Shown one piece after another: positions 54,221 through 63,275 of a stretch of 64,000 nt of DNA. The stretch is from M2408 sp040386975 (GTDB lineage: Bacteria; Bacteroidota; Bacteroidia; Flavobacteriales_D; Crocinitomicaceae). The notes under the pieces were generated by a model. It worked only from the letters and a program-made list of their open reading frames with translations, was not told the DNA's origin and did no database searches. Position 1 is the first letter of the stretch; the number at the start of each line of letters is the position of its first letter. The translations under genes were made by a program, and so were the position numbers. The stretch covers positions 12,513-76,512 of the forward strand of contig JAZKEO010000004.1 in the NCBI GenBank assembly GCA_040386975.1, read 5' to 3'.

Positions 54221-55390
54221 TTAATTATAAGTAAAATTGCCGTATTCTGACGAAATCGTAACTTGTTTTCCTTCAAAAGCTTCCACTCTACCAATGATTC
54301 TTGCGTCAACATCAAATGATTTTGAAATTTCGATAAGTGATTGTGCAATTTCTTCTGGAACATACAATTCCATTCTGTGCCCCATATTGAACACTTTATA
54401 CATTTCCTTCCAATCTGTTTTAGATTCTTCTTGAATCATTTTAAACAAGGGAGGAAGTGGAAATAAATTATCTTTTATGATGTGCAAATCGTTCACAAAA
54501 TGAAGCACTTTGGTTTGCGCACCACCACTACAATGAACCATCCCTTTGATGTCTTTTCTATGTCTATCCAACATAGCCTTGATAATTGGAGCGTATGTTC
54601 TAGTAGGAGATAAAACTAATTTACCTGCATTTAAAGGCGAATTTTCAACTTCATCACTTAGTTTTTTCGAACCGATATAAACCAATTCATCAGGTACATT
54701 TGCATCAAAACTCTCAGGATATTTTGTGGCTAATGATTTATTAAATACATCGTGACGAGCAGAAGTTAAGCCATTGCTCCCCATTCCACCGTTGTATTCC
54801 TTTTCGTAAGTTGCCTGACCAAAAGAAGCTAAACCAACAATTACGTTTCCATCTTCAATCGTTTGATTAGAAATCACATCTGATCGTTTCATTCGACATA
54901 CTACAGTTGAATCGACAATTATGGTACGAACCAAATCTCCCACATCGGCAGTTTCACCACCTGTCGATTGAATTCCAATTCCTTGATTTCTTAATTCTTC
55001 TAATAATTCTTCAGTTCCATTTATTAAGGTTGAAATAACTTCGCCTGTAATCAAGTTTTTATTTCTTCCTATCGTTGATGAAAGTAAAATATTATCCGTT
55101 GCACCGACACATAATAAATCATCAATATTCATTATAAGAGCATCTTGAGCGATACCTTTCCAAACAGAAATATCACCTGTTTCTTTCCAATATGTGTAAG
55201 CTAAAGATGATTTTGTACCAGCACCGTCGGCATGCATCACAATACAATAATTTTCATCATTCGTCAAATAGTCTGGAACAATTTTACAAAAAGCTTGAGG
55301 AAACAAACCTTTATCTACATTCTTTATTGCTTTATGTACATCTTCTTTTCCTGCTGAAACGCCTCTTAGATTGTAACGAATATCTGACAT
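54221..55390 (-). CDS. purM: Phosphoribosylformylglycinamidine cyclo-ligase (AIR synthetase)
   Basis: PurM closes the imidazole ring in purine synthesis, using ATP. The 389-residue protein shows YNLRGVSAGKEDVHKAI, CIVMHADGAGTKSSLAYTYW with the Asp-containing nucleotide loop, DALIMNIDDLLCVGATDN, STGGETADVGDLVR and GMVHCSGGAQTKVLHF. This is the divergent, longer form of PurM found in Bacteroidota rather than the 345-residue E. coli form. A promoter -7 element (TAACTTTG on minus) lies 13 bases upstream. Confidence 0.92.
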   Translation of the reverse strand: MSDIRYNLRGVSAGKEDVHKAIKNVDKGLFPQAFCKIVPDYLTNDENYCIVMHADGAGTKSSLAYTYWKETGDISVWKGIAQDALIMNIDDLLCVGATDNILLSSTIGRNKNLITGEVISTLINGTEELLEELRNQGIGIQSTGGETADVGDLVRTIIVDSTVVCRMKRSDVISNQTIEDGNVIVGLASFGQATYEKEYNGGMGSNGLTSARHDVFNKSLATKYPESFDANVPDELVYIGSKKLSDEVENSPLNAGKLVLSPTRTYAPIIKAMLDRHRKDIKGMVHCSGGAQTKVLHFVNDLHIIKDNLFPLPPLFKMIQEESKTDWKEMYKVFNMGHRMELYVPEEIAQSLIEISKSFDVDARIIGRVEAFEGKQVTISSEYGNFTYN

Positions 55391-55403
55391 GATGATTTTT
55401 TTG

Positions 55404-55411
55404 ACAAAGTT
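55404..55411 (-). promoter_or_regulatory. Promoter -7 element of purM-prfA
   Basis: On the minus strand this reads TAACTTTG, matching TAnnTTTG. The leader would be short (about six bases). No convincing -33 TTTG is seen. Confidence 0.5.
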
Positions 55412-55448
55412 ATAAAATAGAATTGGATTTGGGATAGTCTAAAATAAA

Positions 55449-55476
55449 AAAGAGTCCCGATTTCTCGAGACTCTTT
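55449..55476 (-). terminator. Terminator of the OmpA-family gene
   Basis: AAAGAGTC (55449-55456) and GACTCTTT (55469-55476) form an 8-bp stem, extended by A residues that give a T run on the minus strand. It lies between the stop of the OmpA gene and the purM promoter. Confidence 0.8.
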
Positions 55477-55504
55477 CTTATAATTTAAATGTATTTTTTA
55501 ATTC

Positions 55505-56857
55505 TTATTGTTCAAAAGAAACTAAGAACTCAACTCTTCTGTTTGCAGCTTTACCTTTAGCAGTAGCGTTAGAAGCTTTTGGTTGAGTATCACCAAAACC
55601 TTTAGCAACCAATCTACCTTCAGCAACTCCTTTACTCATCAAATATGCCTTAACCGCTTTCGCTCTGTCTTCTGACAATTGTAAGTTTTTAGCTGGGTCA
55701 CCTGCATTATCAGTGTGTCCGTTTACTGCTAAGTTATAAGAAGGATTAGCTAACATTACTTTAGCAACTTCGTCTAAGATTGGAGTTGATTTTTTGATTA
55801 AAGTAGCTTTACCATTATCAAATTGAACACCAGCCATCGCTTTAGTCATTGTTTCTTTAGCTTTTTGAGTAACAACTGGACATCCACCGTCAGCAGCTAA
55901 ACCTGCAGCATTTGGACATTTATCAACGAAATCATAGATGTTATCACCATCTTTATCAGGACAACCGTTTGCTGAAGCAGAACCTTTGATTGTTGGACAG
56001 AAGTCATTAACATCTAATACTCCATCACCATCCATATCAACAACTTTTTCAACTTTTACCGTTCTACCTTTAGTATCAACATTTGCACTAGCAGCAGTTC
56101 CAGGCTCTTGATCCAAATAATTTGGAACACCATCTTTATCATCATCCATCATTGCTTTTTCAGCAGCCTCAACTTTAGCTTTCAAAGCAGCCATAGCTTC
56201 AGCATCACCAGTTTGATTTGGAGTCCAATCTGCATGCTCAGCCATATCCCCTAAATAATAAGAAACACCAACACCAACATTCATGTGAGCTTTATCAATA
56301 CCTCTATCTTTAAGAGTTGACAATTTCATGTCATACCCCCAATCCCCTTGAATATTCAAAACATTTACTGCATCTCCCCAAATAGCTAATTTGCTATTCA
56401 CTTTATACATAAACATCATACCTGTTTGCAAGGTCAAAGTTTTATCCAAAACACCATCTCTTTGAGGTGAAGTCATAAAAGCAATACCAGGCCCCATGTG
56501 TCCTAAAAAAGTTATCTTTTTACCTACTTTATTCCACTGAGTTATATTAAACAAGTTACCAAAATTCATAGTTCCTTGTAAATCAAGCTTAATGTAGTTA
56601 GAAGTGATTTTCAATGAATCTGTTTTTCCGTTTTTAAAACCATCATAAGACAATCCAGCTTTAAAACCAAACAAATTTGTTACATTATATCTTGCTCCTA
56701 AACCAATGTGAGGAAAACCTCCTTTTAACACTTCCCCTTGACGTCTAATAGCTTTATTAGCTCCTAGATCAAAATCTAAAGCCACTTTGTTGAAGTTTGT
56801 TTGAGAGATGAACATAGAACTCACCGCTAAACTTCCAATAAATAAAATCTTTTTCAT
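55505..56857 (-). CDS. OmpA-family outer membrane protein with thrombospondin type 3 repeats
   Basis: The 450-residue protein has a signal peptide, an eight-stranded barrel-like N-terminal half, a calcium-binding stretch of thrombospondin type 3 repeats (DDDKDGVPNYLDQEPG, DMDGDGVLDVNDFCP, DKDGDNIYDFVDKCP), and a C-terminal OmpA peptidoglycan-binding domain (YNLAVNGHTDNAGDPAKN, LSEDRAKAVKAYLMSKGV, NRRVEFLVSF). Such proteins tie the outer membrane to the cell wall and are abundant in Bacteroidota. A full consensus promoter supports high expression. Confidence 0.94.
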   Translation of the reverse strand: MKKILFIGSLAVSSMFISQTNFNKVALDFDLGANKAIRRQGEVLKGGFPHIGLGARYNVTNLFGFKAGLSYDGFKNGKTDSLKITSNYIKLDLQGTMNFGNLFNITQWNKVGKKITFLGHMGPGIAFMTSPQRDGVLDKTLTLQTGMMFMYKVNSKLAIWGDAVNVLNIQGDWGYDMKLSTLKDRGIDKAHMNVGVGVSYYLGDMAEHADWTPNQTGDAEAMAALKAKVEAAEKAMMDDDKDGVPNYLDQEPGTAASANVDTKGRTVKVEKVVDMDGDGVLDVNDFCPTIKGSASANGCPDKDGDNIYDFVDKCPNAAGLAADGGCPVVTQKAKETMTKAMAGVQFDNGKATLIKKSTPILDEVAKVMLANPSYNLAVNGHTDNAGDPAKNLQLSEDRAKAVKAYLMSKGVAEGRLVAKGFGDTQPKASNATAKGKAANRRVEFLVSFEQ

Positions 56858-56880
56858 ATACTTTTTTTTAAATTACGGGA

Positions 56881-56911
56881 CAAAGTTAAATATTAATTTC
56901 ATTTCTCCAAA
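56881..56911 (-). promoter_or_regulatory. Consensus promoter of the OmpA-family gene
   Basis: On the minus strand TTTG (56911-56908) is followed after 19 bases by TAACTTTG (56888-56881). It is one of the best promoters in the window, with a leader of roughly 17 bases. Confidence 0.75.
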
Positions 56912-56945
56912 TAAATTATAAAATTATTTTTTCAATTCTTTTTTA

Positions 56946-56953
56946 TATTTTTG
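56946..56953 (+). promoter_or_regulatory. Promoter -7 element of the rfb operon
   Basis: TATTTTTG matches TAnnTTTG and ends eight bases before the rfbA ATG at 56962, so the transcript would have almost no leader. Confidence 0.45.
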
Positions 56954-56961
56954 TCATAATT

Positions 56962-57840
56962 ATGAAAGGAATTATTTTAGCAGGAGGTTCAGGGACAAGA
57001 TTATACCCAATCACAAGAGGGGTTTCAAAACAGCTTTTACCAGTTTATGATAAGCCCATGATTTATTATCCCTTATCCGTTTTGATGCTTGCAAATATAA
57101 GTGACATATTAATCATTACAACAGCTGAAGATAATGAATCATTTAAAAAACTTTTAGGGGACGGAAGTGATTTTGGAATAAAATTAAGCTATTTAATACA
57201 AGAAAAACCTGAAGGAATTGCACAAGCCTTTTTAATCGGAGAAGATTTCATTGGAAAAGAATCGGTTTGCTTAATTCTCGGTGATAATATTTTTTATGGT
57301 CAAGGTTTAATTGAAAAGTTACAAAACGCAAGAAAAAAAGCAGAATTAAATAATGAATCTACAATTTTTTGTTATAATGTTTCAGACCCCGAAAGATATG
57401 GAGTAGCAGAATTCAATGATGCTGGAAAAGTAGTTTCAATTGAAGAAAAGCCCTTGAGGCCAAAATCAAATTATGCTGTAACAGGTTTGTATTTTTATTC
57501 TAATGACGTAATAGAAATCGCAAAAAACATAAAACCCTCAAACAGGGGTGAATTAGAAATAACGACTGTAAATGAATACTATTTAAAAAATAAAACCTTA
57601 AACGTCCAACTCTTTAGTCGTGGTTTTGCTTGGTTAGATACCGGCACACATGACTCTTTATTAGAGGCAAGTTCTTTTATTCAAACAATTGAAAAACGAC
57701 AAGGATTAAAAATTGCCTGTATCGAAGAGATTGCTTATGATATGAAATTTATTGATGAAATAAAACTACGGGAATTAATTGTCCCTCTATCAAAAACTGG
57801 ATATGGCAATTATTTATTAAACAAGCTAAACACGAAGTAA
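56962..57840 (+). CDS. rfbA: Glucose-1-phosphate thymidylyltransferase
   Basis: RfbA makes dTDP-glucose from dTTP and glucose-1-phosphate. The 292-residue protein has the nucleotide loop IILAGGSGTRLYPITRGVSK, KQLLPVYDKPMIYYPLS, the metal-binding LGDNIFYGQGL and VVSIEEKPLRPKSNYAV, with WLDTGTHDSLLEAS near the end. Its stop overlaps the rfbC start by one base (TAATG). It opens the dTDP-sugar operon that continues with rfbC and rfbB. Confidence 0.96.
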   Translation: MKGIILAGGSGTRLYPITRGVSKQLLPVYDKPMIYYPLSVLMLANISDILIITTAEDNESFKKLLGDGSDFGIKLSYLIQEKPEGIAQAFLIGEDFIGKESVCLILGDNIFYGQGLIEKLQNARKKAELNNESTIFCYNVSDPERYGVAEFNDAGKVVSIEEKPLRPKSNYAVTGLYFYSNDVIEIAKNIKPSNRGELEITTVNEYYLKNKTLNVQLFSRGFAWLDTGTHDSLLEASSFIQTIEKRQGLKIACIEEIAYDMKFIDEIKLRELIVPLSKTGYGNYLLNKLNTK

Positions 57841-58391
57841 TGAACGCAAAAGAAACCAGAATTAAAGGTCTATTTGAAATTCAAGCCAAGCTGTTTCCTG
57901 ATCAACGAGGTTATTTTTCTGAAACTTTTAATAAAAATGACTTTGAAAAGCTTATTCCAGGCGTTAATTTTATTCAAGACAATGAATCAAAATCAAGTTT
58001 TGGGGTACTACGTGGATTACACCTACAAAAAGCACCGTACGAGCAAAGTAAACTTATCAGAGTAATTGAGGGTGAAGTTTTGGATGTTGTGGTGGATCTA
58101 AGAAAAAATTCTGAAACATTTGGCGAATCATTTTCTATCCTCTTGAATGAAACTAATAAAACCCAGCTATTTATCCCAAAGGGTTTTGCTCACGGGTTTG
58201 TTGTTTTAAGTCAATCCGTTATTTTTTCATATAAAGTAGATAATTTGTATTCACCCGAACATGAACTTGGTTTGATATGGGATGATGACAAATTGAATAT
58301 CGATTGGAAAATCAATCATAAGGATATTATTCTATCTGAAAAAGATAAAAATCTATTAAGTTTGAACGATTATACAAAAATATATGGTTAA
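57840..58391 (+). CDS. rfbC: dTDP-4-dehydrorhamnose 3,5-epimerase
   Basis: RfbC is a cupin that epimerises dTDP-4-keto-6-deoxyglucose at C3 and C5. The 183-residue protein shows FPDQRGYFSETFNKNDF, FIQDNESKSSFGVLRGLHLQ with the catalytic His, GEVLDVVVDLRKNSETFG, and FIPKGFAHGFVVLSQ followed by a Tyr-containing YKVDNLYSPEHE. It is translationally coupled to rfbA and overlaps rfbB by eight bases. Confidence 0.95.
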   Translation: MNAKETRIKGLFEIQAKLFPDQRGYFSETFNKNDFEKLIPGVNFIQDNESKSSFGVLRGLHLQKAPYEQSKLIRVIEGEVLDVVVDLRKNSETFGESFSILLNETNKTQLFIPKGFAHGFVVLSQSVIFSYKVDNLYSPEHELGLIWDDDKLNIDWKINHKDIILSEKDKNLLSLNDYTKIYG

Positions 58392-59394
58392 TTTTTTGGT
58401 CACAGGTGGAGCAGGTTTTATTGGATCAAACTTCATATTACATTTACTTAATAAGTATCCAAATTATAATATTATAAACTTGGATTTATTAACTTATGCT
58501 GGTAATCTAAATAATTTAAAAGAAATTCAATCCTCAGAAAATCGCTACACGTTTGTCCATGGGGATATTTGTGATTCGAAATTAGTAAATGATTTATTTT
58601 CAAAATATCAATTCGAAGGAGTTTTTCATTTTGCCGCAGAGTCGCATGTTGACAATTCAATAAAAGATTCTTCTTCATTCATACAAACCAACATTGTTGG
58701 CACCCATATACTATTAGAAGCAGCAAAAAAAGTATGGCTAAATAGTGACAATAAGAAAAATGAACATTTTCTAAAAGCTCGTTTTTTACATGTCTCTACG
58801 GACGAAGTTTATGGCACACTGGGTGAAATAGGACTCTTTACAGAAGAAACACCTTACGCTCCTAATAGTCCTTATAGTGCTTCAAAAGCAAGTAGTGACA
58901 TGCTTGTAAGAAGTTATTTTCATACTTTCGATTTAAATGTTGTAACAACCAATTGTTCTAATAATTACGGACCAAAACAACATTCTGAAAAATTAATTCC
59001 TACAATAATTAGAAAGGCTCTAAGTCTAGAAAATATCCCAATTTATGGGACTGGTGAAAATGTAAGGGATTGGTTGTACGTTTTAGATCATTGCAAAGGA
59101 ATTGATTTAGCTTTTCATTCTGGAAAAAGTGGGGAGACATATAATATTGGTGGAAGAAATGAACTTCGGAACATTGACTTAAGCTTTAAAATATTAGCTA
59201 TTCTAGATGAAACAACTCCAAGAAAAGATAATAAATCTTATACTGAATTAATTACGTTTGTCACCGATAGACTTGGTCACGATAAACGTTATGCAATTGA
59301 CGCAAGTAAAATTGAGAATAATTTACAGTGGAAAGCTGAAGAAAATTTTGATTCAGGAATAAAAAAGACTATTGAGTGGTACCTTAAAGATTAA
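58384..59394 (+). CDS. rfbB: dTDP-glucose 4,6-dehydratase
   Basis: RfbB oxidises and dehydrates dTDP-glucose to the 4-keto-6-deoxy sugar, using NAD. The 336-residue protein has the Rossmann loop FLVTGGAGFIGSNF, HFAAESHVDNSI, the catalytic HVSTDEVYGTLGE with Thr-Asp-Glu, YSASKASSDML with the Tyr-x-x-x-Lys pair, TTNCSNNYGPKQHSEKLIP and RDWLYVLDHCKG. The fourth gene of the usual set, rfbD, is not in the window. Confidence 0.96.
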   Translation: MVNFLVTGGAGFIGSNFILHLLNKYPNYNIINLDLLTYAGNLNNLKEIQSSENRYTFVHGDICDSKLVNDLFSKYQFEGVFHFAAESHVDNSIKDSSSFIQTNIVGTHILLEAAKKVWLNSDNKKNEHFLKARFLHVSTDEVYGTLGEIGLFTEETPYAPNSPYSASKASSDMLVRSYFHTFDLNVVTTNCSNNYGPKQHSEKLIPTIIRKALSLENIPIYGTGENVRDWLYVLDHCKGIDLAFHSGKSGETYNIGGRNELRNIDLSFKILAILDETTPRKDNKSYTELITFVTDRLGHDKRYAIDASKIENNLQWKAEENFDSGIKKTIEWYLKD

Positions 59395-59401
59395 TGAGCT
59401 T

Positions 59402-60415
59402 ATGAAAAAAATTGAAATTATTGACTTTTTAAAAGGTTATTCTATATTTACAATTATTATCTTTCATTATTTATTAGAATATAAATTTGGGGGAAGTATT
59501 GAAAAAATAATTTATTTAGGGGGAACTGGTGTACACCTTTTTGTTTTAATTTCTGGTTTTGGTTTGTATTACTCTCATTTAAAAAAGCCTTTAAGTTTTT
59601 TTAAATTTATAAAAAAAAGATTTAGTAAAATATATTTACCGTACATTTTCATAGTCTCTTTAGCCCTAATTATTAGTTTATTTCTACCTATATATACTTT
59701 CTCGTTATACACGTTTGGTGGACATCTGTTTCTTTACAAAATGTTTGACAATTCAATAATTGGATCTTATGGTTATCAATTGTGGTTTGTTTCGATGATT
59801 TTCCAATTTTATTTTTCTTTTCATCTCCTAACTTATCTAAAAAAAATATTGAAGAATGACAAATTTTTCTTTTTAATAACTTTATTTATAAGTCTTTTAT
59901 GGGCAATTTTATTATTTATATTTGAAAAAGGAGAATTAAGAACTTGGAATAGTTGTTTTCTTACTTACTTATGGGAATTTTGTTTGGGTTTTTTAATTGC
60001 TGAATATCTAAATTCATCTAATTTTGAAAGATTTAATTCGATTATTGAAAACAATAAGTTAAATATTTCCATAGGAATTACAGGTTTTATAATATATGGT
60101 TTAATGGCTGTTAAAGGTGGAACTATGGGGAAACTTTTTAATGACATCCCTGCCTTAGCAGGATATACAGCCATAGCTGTTTTTATTTACTCGTTTACAA
60201 AAAATGTTTTAAAAATAAATTTTATACGCAAGTTTTTTATTTTTTCAGGAAACATCTCCTATCCTTTATATCTACTTCATGTTTTAATATTAAACATTAG
60301 TCTTAAGGTTTTTTATTTTTTAAATATTTCCTTTATTCTAGTAATTTCAATTCTTATTACTTTTATTATATCATTTTTCTTTCAAAAATTAATTAATCGG
60401 ACTTTACAATTTTAA
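59402..60415 (+). CDS. Membrane acyltransferase (acyltransferase 3 family)
   Basis: The ATG at 59402 gives MKKIEIIDFLKGYSIFTIII and a protein of 337 residues with about ten hydrophobic helices. The conserved His of acyltransferase 3 proteins is in IIIFHYLLEYKFGG, and GGTGVHLFVLISGFGLYYS follows, as in O-acetyltransferases of surface sugars such as OafA and NodX. It lies seven bases after rfbB, so it probably O-acetylates the polysaccharide made by this locus. The frame is open further upstream with a TTG, but that would overlap rfbB and lacks support. Confidence 0.85.
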   Translation: MKKIEIIDFLKGYSIFTIIIFHYLLEYKFGGSIEKIIYLGGTGVHLFVLISGFGLYYSHLKKPLSFFKFIKKRFSKIYLPYIFIVSLALIISLFLPIYTFSLYTFGGHLFLYKMFDNSIIGSYGYQLWFVSMIFQFYFSFHLLTYLKKILKNDKFFFLITLFISLLWAILLFIFEKGELRTWNSCFLTYLWEFCLGFLIAEYLNSSNFERFNSIIENNKLNISIGITGFIIYGLMAVKGGTMGKLFNDIPALAGYTAIAVFIYSFTKNVLKINFIRKFFIFSGNISYPLYLLHVLILNISLKVFYFLNISFILVISILITFIISFFFQKLINRTLQF

Positions 60416-60433
60416 ATTAAATCTTAATTTCGA

Positions 60434-61180
60434 TTAATCTAAAAAAGGATTTTTATACACCTTAATCTTTTGCTTAAAAATATAATAAAAAAAAGATAAA
60501 TTACTAAAATACCTTTTCCATAAACGTCTAGGTTCCATTAAAAATCTATAAAACCATTCTAAACTTAATTTTTGAAAAAATTTAGGTGCTCTTTTTAAAG
60601 TTCCAGCTTCAAAATCAATTGTTGCACCTAAGGCCATAATTAATTTAACTTTTTTTAATTTATCTTTGTTTTTTATTATCCAAAATTCTTGTTTCGGTGC
60701 ACCTAAACCAACAACTAAAACATTAGCCTCCGATTCATTTATTTTATCAATAATTAATTCACATTCAATTTCATCATTTTCAAAACCAAAACTTGGTGAA
60801 TAAAAATCACAAATAATAGTTGAATTTGTTTTAAGATTAATGTTTTCCATTGCCAATTTTGCTACACCTTCTTTTGCTCCTAATAAAAATATTTGACTAC
60901 TTGAGTTCTTATGAAATTCATAAAAATCAGTAAAAAAAGAAGATCCTGGAATAACCTCTACGAAAGGTTTCGACATGAATTTAGCCGCTAAGTTTACTAT
61001 TTTACTATCACAAATAATCCAATCCGCTTTCTTGTAGGCTTCATAAAATAATTTATCTTTCTGAAGTCTAACTAGATGATCAACATTAGGTGTAAATAAA
61101 ACACCTTCAAGCATATTTTCTAAAAGAAAATTCTTTGAAACAGAAAGTATCTCAATATTTAAAATTTTATTTGTTTTCAT
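60434..61180 (-). CDS. WecG/TagA/CpsF-family glycosyltransferase
   Basis: These enzymes add the second sugar, often N-acetylmannosaminuronate or N-acetylmannosamine, to a lipid-linked carrier on the inner face of the membrane. The protein shows VLFTPNVDHLVRLQ with the conserved Asn-x-Asp, ADWIICDSKIVNLAAKF, IFLLGAKEGVAKLAMENI, VLVVGLGAPKQEFWI and LIMALGATIDFEAGTLKRAP, ending in LSLEWFYRFLMEPRRLWKRY. I use the ATG at 61180, giving 248 residues and a 14-base overlap with the gene upstream. Confidence 0.93.
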   Translation of the reverse strand: MKTNKILNIEILSVSKNFLLENMLEGVLFTPNVDHLVRLQKDKLFYEAYKKADWIICDSKIVNLAAKFMSKPFVEVIPGSSFFTDFYEFHKNSSSQIFLLGAKEGVAKLAMENINLKTNSTIICDFYSPSFGFENDEIECELIIDKINESEANVLVVGLGAPKQEFWIIKNKDKLKKVKLIMALGATIDFEAGTLKRAPKFFQKLSLEWFYRFLMEPRRLWKRYFSNLSFFYYIFKQKIKVYKNPFLD

Positions 61181-61985
61181 TTTCAAAGAAAAAAGATTCA
61201 AAAGGTTTTTTTGAAAAAATATCACATTTTCCGTTTATAGTTGCGTCATAAATTTTTCTACCTTGTTGATTATAAAATTCATTTGCAATATTATAGCCAA
61301 TTTCGGATTTTTCAAGATCTGGCAAAACCCATTTCATGCCTTTAGGGAAATAATTCGGGTCAAAATGACTTTCGTCTTTTTCATAAGTTCTAACTTCAAC
61401 AGTAGCAGCTCTACCCGTTTCTTTAAAATTATGATCCATTCCAATAATAACAACTTCTTTGAAGCCTAGATGATAAGCTAATTGTAGACATGCGAAAGTA
61501 ACAGTGCCTCCAAAATGAGTTGGCTTAGTTAAATCGGTTTGAAAAAACGGGCTGAAATTATAAGATTCCTTTAAATAATGACTATTTGGAATTTTTTTAT
61601 GTTGACGCCAATTGATAAATTTATTTTCGACATCAAGTTCATTAAAATCCTTTGAAAATTGATCTAGTACAGTATCTTCTACACAAACTAAAAAATTTGG
61701 AATAAACCCAATTTTTTCAAAATAGATATAAAAACGATTCATACACATTGTGTATCTATTTCTTAAAACAGTTAAATCCATGTCCTTTATACTTGGTCCA
61801 TTAGCTATCAAAAATAGCCTCTCATCCTTATATTTATCTTTAATTGATTTAAGATAAGATTTCTCCTCCTTCCCTCTTATTGAATTATCCCAATCTCTTA
61901 AAAATTTTTTTTCATTCAACCTTCTTTTGATGGCCGGAATAAGTCTATTCGGATGGAATCTTTTGACGTTATTAAATATATTCAT
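61167..61985 (-). CDS. DUF115/MptE-like protein, probable polysaccharide-locus transferase (copy 1)
   Basis: The 272-residue protein starts with a basic N-terminus and has LFLIANGPSIKDMDLTVL, a nucleotide-type glycine loop, then FGGTVTFACLQLAYHLGFKE, VVIIGMDHNFKE, HFDPNYFPKGMKWVLPDLEK and a closing GRKIYDATINGKCDIF. Databases name such proteins 'MptE-like' or DUF115. The pair NGPS.K plus AYHLGFKEVVIIGMDHNF is also reminiscent of the CMP-binding fold of family 42 sialyltransferases, which is my inference. It overlaps the polymerase and WecG-type genes on both sides and is paralogous to the protein at 63276. Confidence 0.75.
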   Translation of the reverse strand: MNIFNNVKRFHPNRLIPAIKRRLNEKKFLRDWDNSIRGKEEKSYLKSIKDKYKDERLFLIANGPSIKDMDLTVLRNRYTMCMNRFYIYFEKIGFIPNFLVCVEDTVLDQFSKDFNELDVENKFINWRQHKKIPNSHYLKESYNFSPFFQTDLTKPTHFGGTVTFACLQLAYHLGFKEVVIIGMDHNFKETGRAATVEVRTYEKDESHFDPNYFPKGMKWVLPDLEKSEIGYNIANEFYNQQGRKIYDATINGKCDIFSKKPFESFFFENENK

Positions 61986-63273
61986 TGCTTTTTAAATTAT
62001 CTATAATGTAAATTAAAGTGTAAATAAAAAATAAAATATACATTATATTTGAATAATATGTACTAAAAATAGTTTCTGACATACCCAGAATAACAACTAA
62101 AAATAAAAATCCTAATAAAAAAACTGCTTGAACAAAATATTTTTTTGAAAATTTAATTAATTTTTTTATTAAATTCAATATAAATGTAAAATAAATTATT
62201 ACACCAAAATAACCATAATCAAATAACATTGAAATCATTGAATTGTGTGGGTGAATAATGTCTGGGTTTTTATAACTAGGGAAAATTAATGCCCAATTTG
62301 TGGATGCTCCAGATTTATAATGGCCATATAATCCGTAACCAAAAATATGAGCGGATTTAAAACTAATAAACTCATACAACGAAATTGCCCACATTATAAA
62401 TCGCCCGTTTCCAGTTTCTGCTTCCGTATCACTTCTAGAAATATCACCTCCTATGCCAAGATCAGTAATTAGACCAACAATTATTACTAATAAAAATGGG
62501 GCTAAAAGATATAAAAATGGTACACAATAAAAAATGGATTGATATTTTTTAAAATAATTTAAAATCAAAATCAAAATAAATAATAAAACTGGATAAAATA
62601 ATGATGATCTTGAATCTGTATAAAGAAGAATAATAAAAAAAATAAAGGCTGCAAAAATTGAAAAAAAGCGTTTATATGAAAAAAAGGCCGCTGATAAAAT
62701 TGAAACGTAAAACATCAATGAATTTCCCATGGCGAAACTATTAATCCCATCGGCAAATGGAAATTTAATACGAGGAGAATAAATTCCAAAGTTAGCCAAC
62801 AAAACTGCATCCCCAATTGAAACTTCGTGTCCTTCAGAAAATCGGATTCCTAAAAAAAAGAATAATACGTTTACTACACCAAAAATTACAAATGGTGTCA
62901 ACAAAAGTTTGATCACAATTTCATTAATCATTACACCATTTAAACAGTTTTCAATCAAAGTATTAAAAGTCAGAACAATAAATGACGAATATGATATTAT
63001 TAATATAAAAGAGTAATTTAGTGATGACTCTGGATGATTATCCCTCAATAAACCAATCAAAAAAATCATTATGACAACAAAATACAAAAAATTCTTTTTT
63101 AAACTAAAATTAAATTTGGATCTTTCGTTATAACTTAGTGAAATAATTGCTGAAATGAATAAGACTAGAGGAATAGATATTTTAAACAAAAAATTTTCGC
63201 TAAAATTTTGAAAATTAAATAAAATCAATAAAAAATTAAAGACATACAAAAAATTAACGAGTGATAAAGACAT
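61972..63273 (-). CDS. O-antigen polymerase/ligase-like membrane protein
   Basis: The 433-residue protein has at least ten hydrophobic helices and a large loop between helices near residues 265-345 (GGDISRSDTEAETGNGRFIM, GYGLYGHYKSGASTNWALIF, PDIIHPHNSMISMLFDYGYF). This loop with the H-P-H-N-S segment is typical of Wzy polymerases and WaaL ligases of the O-antigen ligase superfamily. It lies between the two DUF115-like genes, overlapping one by 14 bases and two bases from the other. Polymerase and ligase cannot be told apart from sequence alone. Confidence 0.82.
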   Translation of the reverse strand: MSLSLVNFLYVFNFLLILFNFQNFSENFLFKISIPLVLFISAIISLSYNERSKFNFSLKKNFLYFVVIMIFLIGLLRDNHPESSLNYSFILIISYSSFIVLTFNTLIENCLNGVMINEIVIKLLLTPFVIFGVVNVLFFFLGIRFSEGHEVSIGDAVLLANFGIYSPRIKFPFADGINSFAMGNSLMFYVSILSAAFFSYKRFFSIFAAFIFFIILLYTDSRSSLFYPVLLFILILILNYFKKYQSIFYCVPFLYLLAPFLLVIIVGLITDLGIGGDISRSDTEAETGNGRFIMWAISLYEFISFKSAHIFGYGLYGHYKSGASTNWALIFPSYKNPDIIHPHNSMISMLFDYGYFGVIIYFTFILNLIKKLIKFSKKYFVQAVFLLGFLFLVVILGMSETIFSTYYSNIMYILFFIYTLIYIIDNLKSNEYI

Positions 63274-63275
63274 TG

